Shown here piece by piece: positions 50,362 through 58,831 of a stretch of 64,000 bases of DNA. This DNA comes from an uncultured Treponema sp. Lineage in GTDB: Bacteria; Spirochaetota; Spirochaetia; Treponematales; Treponemataceae. The position numbers were made by a program, and so were the translations under genes. Every line of letters begins with the position of its first letter. The stretch's first letter is position 1. The DNA is taken from assembly GCA_934667505.1 (NCBI GenBank), contig CAKULY010000008.1, forward strand, positions 1 to 64,000, read 5' to 3'. The notes below the pieces were generated by a model. The model searched no databases, had not been told where the DNA came from, and saw only the letters and a list, made by a program, of their open reading frames with translations.

Positions 50362-51276
50362 TCATCTTTTGTTGTGCAAAATCAGTTCAGGGCGATATTC
50401 AAAGTGCATATTATCCCACACAATCCATTTTCCGCCCCAAATAAAGCCTTCCTCTTCAAAGATTTGTATTACGCGCTGCGGAGGCGACCAGCGCTTTTCC
50501 AGCGGGAGCATATACCAGGAATCTGGCTGCCACTGCTTTTGCCAGCCCCAGTAAATTGATTTTTGATAGTAGCCTCTTGGAAGAATGTCGATTGCAAGGC
50601 CAATGCTGTGAAAGGAACGCGATTCTGTGTCGCGGACGGAACGCCAGTTAAATCCGTCTGTTCGTTCAAGCGTTGAAAAAAACTTCTGCATTTCTTCATC
50701 TTTTTCAAGCTGCATTATTCTTTGAGAAACTCTTTTTAATGGCTCGTATATGTCTTCGTGCACGTTTATTGTTCTTTTGCCGTCCAAGAAGTAATATGTT
50801 TTTATGTGCTTTTCTGTTTTTGCGCGGCCGCCTAAATCATAAATCGCGTTGAATAAAAAAGGCGGGTCAACCGGTCCGTTCGCGCGGTTTTCTTTGCTTG
50901 TAAAATTCTTTATGTTTTCAATATATTCTTCTGTAAAATCCTTTGGATCTGGAACTTCTTTCGGGTAGGTGTAAAGCATTTTTCTGTATTTTTCTTTTTG
51001 AGAAAGTTCTTCTTTTGGCAAGAATCTTCCTTCGCACCAATAAAGTGCAGTTTCTGTCGCAGGGCGGTCTTCCTTTGCCGGGGTAAAGATATGAATAATC
51101 CAGTCGTTTTGCTCTTTGTCGTAGCTTGAAACAAACTTTATATCGGGATAAGCTTTTTTGAATATTTCAAGCCCTGCGGGTTCCCACCATTTTGAAAAAG
51201 GAAGCTTTATTTGTGCTGTGGCAACGTGTGGTAAAATTGTTAAAATAAAAAAGATGATAAAAATGTTTTTTTTCAT
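50362..51276 (-). CDS. M15-family peptidoglycan peptidase
   Basis: A 304-residue secreted peptidase with a signal peptide (about 1-21, ending TAQ). The zinc motif of the M15 (VanY/endolysin-like) family is visible as SFHSIGLAIDI, with the His and Asp ligands, and the second ligand His lies in DNMHFEYRPEL. The N-terminal 150 residues are a family-specific extension with no recognised fold. Such enzymes trim D-Ala or cut L-Ala-D-Glu bonds in peptidoglycan. It is the last gene of the murE-ddl-murD cluster, 26 nt after murD, so a wall role is well supported. Confidence 0.85.
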   Translation of the reverse strand: MKKNIFIIFFILTILPHVATAQIKLPFSKWWEPAGLEIFKKAYPDIKFVSSYDKEQNDWIIHIFTPAKEDRPATETALYWCEGRFLPKEELSQKEKYRKMLYTYPKEVPDPKDFTEEYIENIKNFTSKENRANGPVDPPFLFNAIYDLGGRAKTEKHIKTYYFLDGKRTINVHEDIYEPLKRVSQRIMQLEKDEEMQKFFSTLERTDGFNWRSVRDTESRSFHSIGLAIDILPRGYYQKSIYWGWQKQWQPDSWYMLPLEKRWSPPQRVIQIFEEEGFIWGGKWIVWDNMHFEYRPELILHNKR

Positions 51277-51302
51277 AGGCTTTATAGGTTTTATAGGTAA
51301 TT

Positions 51303-52817
51303 TTACTGCATAATCTTTTTTACAGCCTGCATATACTTGTTTCCTCTGTCAAATTCGTTGGAAAACATTCCAAAACTTGTAGCTCCAGGACTAAACACCA
51401 CTACATCGCCTTTTGTTCCGTTCTTGTCTAATTCAACTTTTAAGGAGTTAAGCATATCTTCTAGTGAAGAAAACGGACCGCTGTAGCTTATATTATTTTC
51501 ATTTAGCCCCTGAACAATTTTGTCTGTTCCAGAGCCTTGAAGAAGATAGATTGATTTCGGCTCGAAAAATTCTTTCTTTGCTTTGCCAGCTAAAAGGTTT
51601 ATAAAAGCAGAAAAATCTAGCCCCTTGTCTGTTCCGCCGCAGAGCAGGTAGACAGGTTTTTCAAACGCTTGGCTTGCAGCGCCTGCAGCTTCTGGAACTG
51701 TCGCGCATGAATCATTGTAAAATTTTATGCCTTTATATTCATAAAAGTATTGCAGCCGGTGGTCAAGACCTTGCCAGCTTTTCATTATATTTATTATCTT
51801 TTTAGGATTTACACCCATCAGGTACAGGACAAGGGCTGCGTTCAAGGCGTTTGTCCTCATGTGTTCGCCAGGCACGCTAAGGGATTCCATTATTTTTTCT
51901 GGATTTTTCATTCCCGGCAAAAATACAAATCCGCATTGCTCTGATTCAGTTTTTTGCTGCCAGACGCCATAAAATTTTTGCCATTCGCTTGGGGCGGTCC
52001 TTTTGTAGTATAAAACGGTTCCCTTTGTTTCGCTTGCAAAGAGTTTTCCCCAGGAAGACGCATCTTTTGGCTTAAAATCTTTTTCGTCCGCGTCAGCGTC
52101 TACAATTGTGTAGTCGCCCTTTGTCTGGTCCGCGTAGATAAGCCGTTTGTCGGCAACGTAGTCTTCCATGTTTCCGTACCAGTTCTGGTGGTCTGGAACA
52201 ATTTTTGTTATTATGGCGATGTATGGTTTTAAGGCGTTTCTTCCTCGCAAATCTGCAAGCTGCCAGCTAGAAAGTTCTAGAACGACTGGTGTTTCTTCTG
52301 ACGTTTTTTCAAGAAATGTGAGGGGGCTTACGGTTATATTGCCGCCTAAAAAACTTGTGTATCCGGCTTTGCAAAGCCCGTAGTGAATTGCGCTTGCCGT
52401 GCTGGATTTTCCTTTGCTTCCAGTTACAGCAATTATCGGCGCTTTTGAAAAATGAAGAAAGAGCGAAATGTCTGTTTCTATATTTTTCGCTGCGGCAAGA
52501 AATTTGTTTCCTTCGATTTTTACTCCTGGATTTTTTATGACACAGTCAGCAGATTCAAAATCTTGGATTCTATGCTCTCCTAGAATGTAATTAAGTCTAG
52601 TTTTATCTAAAGATTCGTCAGAATTCAGCCTTTCTATTGTGGGTTTTAACTGTTCTGGAGTTTTCATGTCTGTTACAGTAACGAATGCGCCGCGCTTTAA
52701 AAAAAATCGAACGCAAGCTTCGCCTCCGCCGTTTAGTCCTAAGCCCATGACGGTAATTTTTTTTCCGGCAATATCGTCTAAAGTTTTGAAAGTGCAGCCT
52801 TCTTTATAAGTGAACAT
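51303..52817 (-). CDS. murD: UDP-N-acetylmuramoyl-L-alanine--D-glutamate ligase
   Basis: A 504-residue Mur ligase that adds D-glutamate to the muramoyl-alanine precursor in the cytoplasm. The N-terminal UDP-binding region reads KITVMGLGLNGGGEA. The ATP loop is AVTGSKGKSSTAS (TGTNGKT/S in E. coli), and the closing domain has LDHRLQYF and YNDSCATVPEA. It is longer than E. coli MurD (438), mainly by insertions in the middle domain. It lies between ddl and the M15 peptidase gene with gaps below 30 nt. Confidence 0.93.
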   Translation of the reverse strand: MFTYKEGCTFKTLDDIAGKKITVMGLGLNGGGEACVRFFLKRGAFVTVTDMKTPEQLKPTIERLNSDESLDKTRLNYILGEHRIQDFESADCVIKNPGVKIEGNKFLAAAKNIETDISLFLHFSKAPIIAVTGSKGKSSTASAIHYGLCKAGYTSFLGGNITVSPLTFLEKTSEETPVVLELSSWQLADLRGRNALKPYIAIITKIVPDHQNWYGNMEDYVADKRLIYADQTKGDYTIVDADADEKDFKPKDASSWGKLFASETKGTVLYYKRTAPSEWQKFYGVWQQKTESEQCGFVFLPGMKNPEKIMESLSVPGEHMRTNALNAALVLYLMGVNPKKIINIMKSWQGLDHRLQYFYEYKGIKFYNDSCATVPEAAGAASQAFEKPVYLLCGGTDKGLDFSAFINLLAGKAKKEFFEPKSIYLLQGSGTDKIVQGLNENNISYSGPFSSLEDMLNSLKVELDKNGTKGDVVVFSPGATSFGMFSNEFDRGNKYMQAVKKIMQ

Positions 52818-52846
52818 AAAAACTCCAATAGAAATTAAAAAAAGAT

Positions 52847-53974
52847 TTAACGAGAGGTTTGAAGCTTTGCTTTTGATTCGTAGCGCGCAAGAGCTTCTTG
52901 TATTAAAAGTTCTGTAAGTTCTGTAAATTCAAGGCCTGCTTTTTCGCACATTTTTGGAAACATGCTTATTTTTGTAAAGCCTGGCATTGTGTTTATTTCA
53001 TTAAAATACAAATCGTTTGTCTGTTTGTCTATAAAGAAGTCGACGCGGCTAAGTCCAGAAGCATCTAATGCTTTGTAAGCTTTTACGGCTGTTGAACGGA
53101 CTGTTTCAATCATGTCTGCGGAAAGTTCCGCTGGAATTGCAAGTTTCGCTCCGTCCGGGTCGTTGTACTTTGCATCAAAATCGTAAAACTTGTGCGAAGG
53201 AATTATTTCTCCAGGAATGTAGGCTTTTACAGTTTCAATTTCGCTGTCGGCAGGAGTTGTTGTTGAATTTCCTGTAACGCTGCATTCTATTTCGCGGGCA
53301 TCTATGCTTTTTTCAATTAAAACCTTGTCGTCCCAGCTGAACGCTTCGCACAGCGCAAATGAAAGCTGCTTTGGATTTTCTGCCTTTGAAGCTCCGTTTG
53401 AAGAGCCTGCGCAGCAAGGTTTTACAAAAAGTGGAAATCCTAGCGAGTCTATAGCCTTTTGAAACAATTCATCGTAGCGGCTGGAATCTAGCATATCGCA
53501 TTTTTTCATGCAAATGTAAGGAACTACAGGAATCCCTTGAGTCTGTAAAACCTGTTTCGTTTTTTCCTTGTCCATGGTAAGAGAGCTTGTCATAGTTGCG
53601 CAGCCAACGTATGGAATGTCCGCCATGTCTAGCAAGCCTTGAATTGTGCCGTCCTCGCCATAAGTTCCGTGCAGAACTGGGAATACGACATCTATTTCAA
53701 GCGAGCCCTTTTTTGTTTGGAAGGAATGTTTTTTTTCTCCAGGAACTATAAAAACTTGATTATCTGCATTTTGGTCGATTAAAAGAGATGCGTTTTTATC
53801 TTTGCAGATTTTTTCGTATTCAGATTTACTTTGAAGATACCATTTTCCGTCTTTTGCAATTCCAATTAAAAAAACGGAATGTTTTTTATCTATGCCGCGC
53901 GCAACAGATGCCGCGCTTATAAGGCTTATTTCGTGCTCTCCGGATTTTCCGCCAAAAATAATTGCTATATTCAT
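52847..53974 (-). CDS. ddl: D-alanine--D-alanine ligase
   Basis: A 375-residue ATP-grasp enzyme that makes the D-Ala-D-Ala dipeptide for peptidoglycan. The N-terminal IIFGGKSGEHEISL motif, GTYGEDGTIQGLLD and the metal-binding C-terminal segment NEINTMPGFT are all present. It belongs with the larger Ddl/VanA-like group by length; no lactate-specific substitution is evident by eye, so vancomycin resistance is not implied. It lies between murE and murD in one operon. Confidence 0.95.
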   Translation of the reverse strand: MNIAIIFGGKSGEHEISLISAASVARGIDKKHSVFLIGIAKDGKWYLQSKSEYEKICKDKNASLLIDQNADNQVFIVPGEKKHSFQTKKGSLEIDVVFPVLHGTYGEDGTIQGLLDMADIPYVGCATMTSSLTMDKEKTKQVLQTQGIPVVPYICMKKCDMLDSSRYDELFQKAIDSLGFPLFVKPCCAGSSNGASKAENPKQLSFALCEAFSWDDKVLIEKSIDAREIECSVTGNSTTTPADSEIETVKAYIPGEIIPSHKFYDFDAKYNDPDGAKLAIPAELSADMIETVRSTAVKAYKALDASGLSRVDFFIDKQTNDLYFNEINTMPGFTKISMFPKMCEKAGLEFTELTELLIQEALARYESKAKLQTSR

Positions 53975-54003
53975 TTTTTATTCATGCTCCCGCTTTGGAT
54001 TGT

Positions 54004-55791
54004 TTATTTGTATCCTAATTCTTCAAGGGCTCTCTCTGCCTCTGAAATTTCATCGTACGGCATAACAAAATCTTTGTAGATTATGGAATTTTCATGGCTT
54101 TTTCCAAGAAGAAGAACGATGTCCCCTTTTTGAGCCATTTTAAATGTCTGTCTAATTGCCTTTTTTCTGTCTGGAATTATAAAAAGGTTTTCGTTTAGTT
54201 TTTTGCCTTCTCTTAAAGAGCCTTCTGCAATCTGTTTTAAAAGTTCAACCGGGTCTTCTCCGCGAGGGTCTTCGTCTGCGAGAACAACTGTATCGCAAAA
54301 TCTAGCGGCGATTTCGCCTTGCAAAGGACGTTTTGTAATGTCTCGCTCGCCGCCGCTTCCAAATACGCAAAACATTCTTCCTGAGCAGCGCTTTCTTACT
54401 GGTGGAAAAATAGTTTCAAAACTTGAAGGCGTGTGCGCGTAATCAACAATCACCTCAAAAGGCTGGCCTTTGTCTATTACGGTCATTCTTCCTTTTATGG
54501 GTTTTAACTCTGTTGCATGCGAAAGAATTTCTTCAAAACTTTTTCCAGTAACGCTTGAAACTGCAATTGTTGCAGCCATTATGTTGTAAGCGTTAAAAGC
54601 TCCAGGTAATTTTGCCTGAACCTGAATATGCTTTCGGCTTCTAGGAAGCACAGGGTCGTAATCTGTTGGAAAAATTGCGTTTTCGCCATCTGTTTCAACG
54701 GTAAAATCCAAGCCGTATCTTGCGGAAGCAATATTTGTTGCTGCAAGATACCTTGTGTGCTCTGGAATTTCGGGCAGAGGCTCAGCGTTGTTTCCAGTTT
54801 CTGCAGCGGCTTTGCCTGCCATTCCAAAAGTCGTGTATCCAAATACATGTTTCTTTGTCGCCGCCATAAAGTAGGATGCGCTTGGATCTTCTAAGTTCAC
54901 AATTCCAATTGAAGGAACTGTTGTAGTTTCCCCTGCAATGCGCTTTGTGTGGTTGTGCAAATCTAATGCTCTAAAAAGATTAGCTTTGTCACTTCTGTAG
55001 GTTTCAAAATCCTTATGAAATTCCAAGTGCTCCAAAGTTACGTTCATAAAAACAGCGCAGTCAAAAAGAACATTTCCCAGACGGTTTAGTTTTGAGGAAA
55101 GACCGTGAGAAGAGGCTTCTACAACCGCAAACTGGCAGCCGTTTTCAAGCATCTTATTTAGGTGATGATGGACAATTGGTGATTCAGGTGTAGTTTGATG
55201 TTCCGGATTTGGAAGAGCCTCTTCGCCAAAGGAATATTCTACTGTAGAAATAAAGCCTGCTTTGTATCCGCAAGCTTTTAGAAGCTGCCAGATAAAAGAA
55301 ACTGTGCTGGATTTTCCTTCTGTTCCTGTTACGCCGATTACCATCAGCCTTTTTGAAGGAAAATCGTAGAATGCGTCCGCAATTGGAGCCATGACGGCTC
55401 TGGAATCAGTTACTTTTACAAAAACTGGAAAACAAGAAAAAGGTTTTGCGCCGCTTTTGACTTCTTGTTCTGTATTTTTTTCTATAGCCGCTTCAAGTTG
55501 CCTTTTTGCAACAGCTTTTGCGGCTTCTAGTTGAATTTCTTTAGAAAGATTTCCTTGAAAAACAATCACATTCGCGCCGTTTTCAATGGCTTTTGGAATA
55601 AACGTGTTGCCGTCAATGTGTGTTCCCGGCCAGGCAAAAAACAAAGAGCCGTTTTTTACTTTTCTTGAATCGAATACAAGGCTTGAAATTTCAATGTTTG
55701 CGACATCTTTTTCTTCAACAGGGGTAAAACCGTCGGCAGCCACTAGTTCGTGCTTAAAAGCCGGCAACAATTGTGAAAGTAATTTTTGCAT
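54004..55791 (-). CDS. murE: UDP-N-acetylmuramoyl-tripeptide synthetase (MurE), probably ornithine-adding
   Basis: A 595-residue Mur ligase that adds the third amino acid of the stem peptide. The ATP loop is GVTGTEGKSST, and the carbamylated-lysine and closing domains follow as HTPSSFET and RDITKRP. It is about 100 residues longer than E. coli MurE (495), with insertions near residue 100 and 320. The motif that selects the third residue reads DEDPRGEDP, not DNPR (mDAP) or the Lys-type motif. Treponemes are known to use ornithine, so that is the likely substrate. First gene of the wall operon, with a predicted leaderless start. Confidence 0.92.
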   Translation of the reverse strand: MQKLLSQLLPAFKHELVAADGFTPVEEKDVANIEISSLVFDSRKVKNGSLFFAWPGTHIDGNTFIPKAIENGANVIVFQGNLSKEIQLEAAKAVAKRQLEAAIEKNTEQEVKSGAKPFSCFPVFVKVTDSRAVMAPIADAFYDFPSKRLMVIGVTGTEGKSSTVSFIWQLLKACGYKAGFISTVEYSFGEEALPNPEHQTTPESPIVHHHLNKMLENGCQFAVVEASSHGLSSKLNRLGNVLFDCAVFMNVTLEHLEFHKDFETYRSDKANLFRALDLHNHTKRIAGETTTVPSIGIVNLEDPSASYFMAATKKHVFGYTTFGMAGKAAAETGNNAEPLPEIPEHTRYLAATNIASARYGLDFTVETDGENAIFPTDYDPVLPRSRKHIQVQAKLPGAFNAYNIMAATIAVSSVTGKSFEEILSHATELKPIKGRMTVIDKGQPFEVIVDYAHTPSSFETIFPPVRKRCSGRMFCVFGSGGERDITKRPLQGEIAARFCDTVVLADEDPRGEDPVELLKQIAEGSLREGKKLNENLFIIPDRKKAIRQTFKMAQKGDIVLLLGKSHENSIIYKDFVMPYDEISEAERALEELGYK

Positions 55792-55797
55792 TTTTCT

Positions 55798-55826
55798 ATA
55801 TTAGTATTTATAAGAATTCTTTTCAA
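55798..55826 (-). promoter_or_regulatory. Promoter of the murE wall operon, predicted leaderless
   Basis: Reading leftward: TTGAAA (55821-55826), a 17-nt spacer, TAATAT (55798-55803), then 6 nt (AGAAAA) before the murE ATG. No Shine-Dalgarno sequence is present. Confidence 0.6.
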
Positions 55827-55876
55827 TAAATATTTTGCAGGACAAACTTTTTGATTTGCGTTATATTTTATGCATC

Positions 55877-56275
55877 ATGAGTTACGAAGTTAGAGTTACT
55901 GCAGATTTTGCCGCGGCGCATTTTTTAAAAGACTACAACGGCAAGTGCGAAAATTTGCACGGTCATAATTACAAGGTTTACGCTCACGTTCGCGGTGAAC
56001 GCTTAAATGAAGGCGGAATGTTGGTTGATTTTTCCAAGTTAAAAAAGGCTTTGCGTTCGGTTTGCGGAGAACTGGATCATAAAAATCTGAATGATATGGC
56101 GGTTTTTGAACAAAATCCTAGCGCGGAGCGAATCGCTCAGTATATTTTTAATAAGATTTTAGAAGAATTTAGGGCAAAAAGGGAAGACCTTTCTAAGAAT
56201 GAAAAAGGAAATCCTTACCTTTTTGCCGTAGATGTGTTTGAAACAGAAACGAGCCGCGCCCGCTACTCTGTGTAG
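55877..56275 (+). CDS. queD: 6-carboxytetrahydropterin synthase (QueD/PTPS family)
   Basis: A 132-residue enzyme of the 6-pyruvoyltetrahydropterin synthase family, which in bacteria mostly makes 6-carboxytetrahydropterin for queuosine. The zinc His ligands lie in AAHFL and LHGHNY, and the catalytic Cys precedes in GKCENLHGHNY. The conserved Glu is in the C-terminal DVFETETSRARY. I start at ATG 55877, since the longer frame adds unrelated residues; a TATATT at 55862 suggests a very short leader. No other queuosine gene is near. Its end overlaps the convergent thioesterase gene by 13 nt. Confidence 0.9.
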   Translation: MSYEVRVTADFAAAHFLKDYNGKCENLHGHNYKVYAHVRGERLNEGGMLVDFSKLKKALRSVCGELDHKNLNDMAVFEQNPSAERIAQYIFNKILEEFRAKREDLSKNEKGNPYLFAVDVFETETSRARYSV

Positions 56276-57033
56276 TAAAGTTCAGCCTCGAAGCAAGTTT
56301 CATCAGCTTGCTTGCCCGTTATGGTTATTTTTCTGTTTTCTAAGTCGAATTTGCCATAAAGGCTTAGCATTTGCCCTGCGACTGCTTCTTTTGAATAATT
56401 TATTCTAAAGTCTGTAAAATTCTTTTTTTGAAAATCCGAAGGCAGGCAGTCTATTACGTATGCGCCGTATCTTGCGTTGTTCATGTGCCCGTTGCTGTCC
56501 ATGTCTGAATACCAGATTGGACGTTCCAAAAGAAATTTGCTGTCCTCAGGAATAACTATTTTTGAAGGCTCTAAACAGTCGTGTTCTGTTGCAAGGGTTG
56601 GTTCCGGCCGCATTGTAAAATCTTTTATCTTCATAATTCTGCGGTTGTTGAGGTTTACTAAAAGCCAGTTTGAAATTCCTGAAACTAGTTTTTCTCCTGT
56701 ATTCGTGTCTGTGATTTCATAAGAGCGAACGAATTGCAGCGGCAAAGACTTTTCTTCCCAGGTATGAATTGTAATCATGGCGTCGGTTTTAGGCATCTGA
56801 TGAAAGCGAAAGCTCTGCCTGCTTACAAGGATTGCAAGACCATTTTCTTTAAGAACTTTATACGACATAGAACGCAAGTTAAAGTCTTCCACCGCCGCGT
56901 CTGAAACCATTCTTAGCAGTTCAAATAAGCTTAATCTGCCTTGTGCGTCGCATTGGCAAAAAAATACCTTGCTTTGCGCATGAAAGGTTGTAGTTCCATT
57001 TTGTTCATCGTGCCACTGTTTATATTCTATCAT
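56263..57033 (-). CDS. Acyl-ACP thioesterase
   Basis: A 256-residue double hot-dog enzyme of the FatA/FatB-type acyl-ACP thioesterase family (PF01643). It releases fatty acids from acyl carrier protein. The first hot-dog opens FFCQCDAQGRLSLFELLRM and contains ISNWLLVNLNNRRIMK. The second contains IWYSDMDSNGHMNNARYGAYV, where the Asp-x-Asn-x-His triad (DSNGHMNN) is catalytic. AAGGA precedes the ATG. It follows hisF by 81 nt and is convergent with queD. Bacterial members often set chain length or recycle lipids; the specificity is not visible. Confidence 0.9.
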   Translation of the reverse strand: MIEYKQWHDEQNGTTTFHAQSKVFFCQCDAQGRLSLFELLRMVSDAAVEDFNLRSMSYKVLKENGLAILVSRQSFRFHQMPKTDAMITIHTWEEKSLPLQFVRSYEITDTNTGEKLVSGISNWLLVNLNNRRIMKIKDFTMRPEPTLATEHDCLEPSKIVIPEDSKFLLERPIWYSDMDSNGHMNNARYGAYVIDCLPSDFQKKNFTDFRINYSKEAVAGQMLSLYGKFDLENRKITITGKQADETCFEAELYYTE

Positions 57034-57114
57034 TTTTTATCCTTGTATTAGTTTAAGTGAATGGTTAGTTTTGTTGAAAGTGTTCCAAATTATGCTGAAA
57101 CTCAGCTTTTATCC

Positions 57115-57879
57115 TTATAGTCTTACAGGAATATTTTCTTTTGCAAGTTCCTGCTTTATAGAGTTTACTGTATACTTTCCGGAGTGGACCATTGTCGCAA
57201 CAAGGGCTGCATCCGCCTTGCCTTCTGTTAGCACTTTCGCAAGATGCTCAGGTTTTCCCGCCCCGCCGCTAGCAATTACAGGAACGGGAACGCTTTGTGC
57301 TATCATTCTTGTAAGATTGTTTTCGTAGCCTTCTTTTGTCCCGTCTGCGTCCATTGAGTTTAAAACAATTTCTCCAGCCCCCAGTTCAACGGCTTTTACG
57401 GCCCATTCTCTAGCGTCTAGCCCTGTGTCAATTCTTCCGCCGTTTATAAAAACTCCGTATCCGCAAGGTTTTAACGGGTCTCTTTTTGCGTCCATTCCCA
57501 GCACAATGCATTGGTTGCCAAAAATTCTTGCGCCGTCTTTTATCATCTCAGGATTTTTTACAGCCTGGCTGTTTAAACTGACTTTTTCAGCTCCTGCAAG
57601 AATCGTTGAACGAATATCGTCTATTGTGGTTATTCCACCGCCTACGCAAAATGGAATAAAAACCTGTTTTGCGACTTTTGAAATTAAATCCAAAATAGGA
57701 CCTCTGCCTCTTGCGCTTGCAATTATGTCGTAAAAAACTAGCTCATCGACCCCTTGTCTGTAGTATTCCGCTGCCATTTCCACAGGATCGCCAATGTCTA
57801 CATTGTTTAGAAATTTTACGCCTTTGGTTGTGCGGCCGTCTTTTACATCAAGACAGACAATTATCCGTTTTTTTAGCAT
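57115..57879 (-). CDS. hisF: Imidazole glycerol phosphate synthase, cyclase subunit
   Basis: A 254-residue TIM-barrel cyclase that uses ammonia from HisH to make imidazole glycerol phosphate and AICAR. The catalytic Asp pair is visible in CLDVKDGR and LGMDAKRDP; phosphate-binding strands are FCVGGGI and IASGGAG. The ATG at 57877-57879 overlaps the hisH stop region, so the subunits are translationally coupled and made in equal amounts. AAGGAGAC-like GGAGAC lies upstream. Other histidine genes are absent from the window. Confidence 0.95.
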   Translation of the reverse strand: MLKKRIIVCLDVKDGRTTKGVKFLNNVDIGDPVEMAAEYYRQGVDELVFYDIIASARGRGPILDLISKVAKQVFIPFCVGGGITTIDDIRSTILAGAEKVSLNSQAVKNPEMIKDGARIFGNQCIVLGMDAKRDPLKPCGYGVFINGGRIDTGLDAREWAVKAVELGAGEIVLNSMDADGTKEGYENNLTRMIAQSVPVPVIASGGAGKPEHLAKVLTEGKADAALVATMVHSGKYTVNSIKQELAKENIPVRL

Positions 57880-58508
57880 AAGTTGTCTCCAAAGCAAAAA
57901 TTTTTTAGTATCCTAAGACCTTTTTCTCCGCTCTTTTCTGGATGAAACTGAAATACCGTGATATTGTCTTTTTCGATGCAAGCGGGAACTTGAATTCCGT
58001 AATCGGCTGTTGCCTTTATGATTTTTTTGTCGTCAGGGCAGATTACGTATGAATGAACAAAATAAAAGTCCGAATGTTCTGGAATTCCTGCGAATAGGCG
58101 AGAACCTCCGTTTTGATAAGTCAGGTCATTCCAGCCTATGTGTGGAATTTTTAGATTCCCAGCATTGCTTTCTTGCCACAATTCTGAAAAATGTCTAATT
58201 TTTCCGTGCAAAATGCCAAGGCATTCAGTTTCGCCTTCTTCCGACCAGTCAAAAATTATCTGGGAACCCAAGCAGATTCCAGAAAGCGGCTTTTTTGCAT
58301 TTGCCCAGTCTTTTAAAAAAACGTCAAATCCTGTAAGTTTTAGCTGCTTCATCGCGTATGCTGCATCGCCTACACCTGGAAAAATAAGTTTATCTACTTT
58401 TTCAAGTTCTTTCGGCGTTTTTGAAATAATATAAGGAGCCTTTAGCAAATCAAGCGCTCTTTCTACGCTTTTTATATTTCCTGCGTTGTAGTCAACAATT
58501 CCAATCAT
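57873..58508 (-). CDS. hisH: Imidazole glycerol phosphate synthase, glutaminase subunit
   Basis: A 211-residue class I glutamine amidotransferase that supplies ammonia to HisF. The nucleophile Cys is in SGICLGSQIIF and the His-Glu pair in FQFHPEKSG. I start at ATG 58506-58508, where the -10 hexamer TATCAT lies exactly 6 nt upstream and no Shine-Dalgarno sequence exists, suggesting a leaderless message. It overlaps hisF by a few nucleotides. The residue after the usual GICLG is Ser rather than Met, a minor variation. Confidence 0.94.
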   Translation of the reverse strand: MIGIVDYNAGNIKSVERALDLLKAPYIISKTPKELEKVDKLIFPGVGDAAYAMKQLKLTGFDVFLKDWANAKKPLSGICLGSQIIFDWSEEGETECLGILHGKIRHFSELWQESNAGNLKIPHIGWNDLTYQNGGSRLFAGIPEHSDFYFVHSYVICPDDKKIIKATADYGIQVPACIEKDNITVFQFHPEKSGEKGLRILKNFCFGDNLC

Positions 58509-58514
58509 GTTCAA

Positions 58515-58543
58515 ATGATATTGAAAGTTTTCATTTTGTGCAA
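58515..58543 (-). promoter_or_regulatory. Promoter of hisH-hisF, predicted leaderless
   Basis: Reading leftward: TTGCAC (58538-58543), a 17-nt spacer, TATCAT (58515-58520), then TTGAAC and the hisH ATG. It overlaps the region where the divergent small-protein gene must also start, so the two may interfere. Confidence 0.6.
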
Positions 58544-58573
58544 GTTTTTATAGTCAATGCCGATAATATCAAT

Positions 58574-58831
58574 ATGAATGTTCATGAAACGATTGCCGTT
58601 GTAAAACAAGTTCTTTTAAATCCTTATGTAATTGGAACTGCTGTTGTTGTTATTTTTTACATGAATTTTTGTTGTTTTGTTGCAAATTACAGAAAAAAGC
58701 CTCCTAAACTTAAAAAGTTAAAAAAGAGTTTGAACTCTGCTGCTAATTCTGCTAAAAAAGATTCCAAACAGGGCGAAAATACAGAAAATTCCGAAGACAA
58801 TTCTTCTGAATCTCAAAAAGCTTCTTCATGA
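58574..58831 (+). CDS. Small single-helix membrane protein, function unknown
   Basis: An 85-residue protein with one hydrophobic helix at about 18-40 (VIGTAVVVIFYMNFCCFV). A short Lys/Pro-rich stretch and a Ser/Asn/Glu/Lys-rich, probably disordered tail follow. The topology is that of a small membrane anchor with a cytoplasmic tail. I start at ATG 58574; GATAAT lies 6 nt upstream and there is no binding site, so this too may be leaderless. It overlaps the convergent recQ gene by 6 nt. No family is recognised. Confidence 0.6.
   Translation: MNVHETIAVVKQVLLNPYVIGTAVVVIFYMNFCCFVANYRKKPPKLKKLKKSLNSAANSAKKDSKQGENTENSEDNSSESQKASS

Noticed and set aside
57115..58508. hisH-hisF as a surface-sugar amidotransferase pair rather than histidine synthesis
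   Set aside because: Such pairs sit beside a PseA/WbpG-type gene in polysaccharide clusters, and none is present here; both subunits keep the standard catalytic residues.
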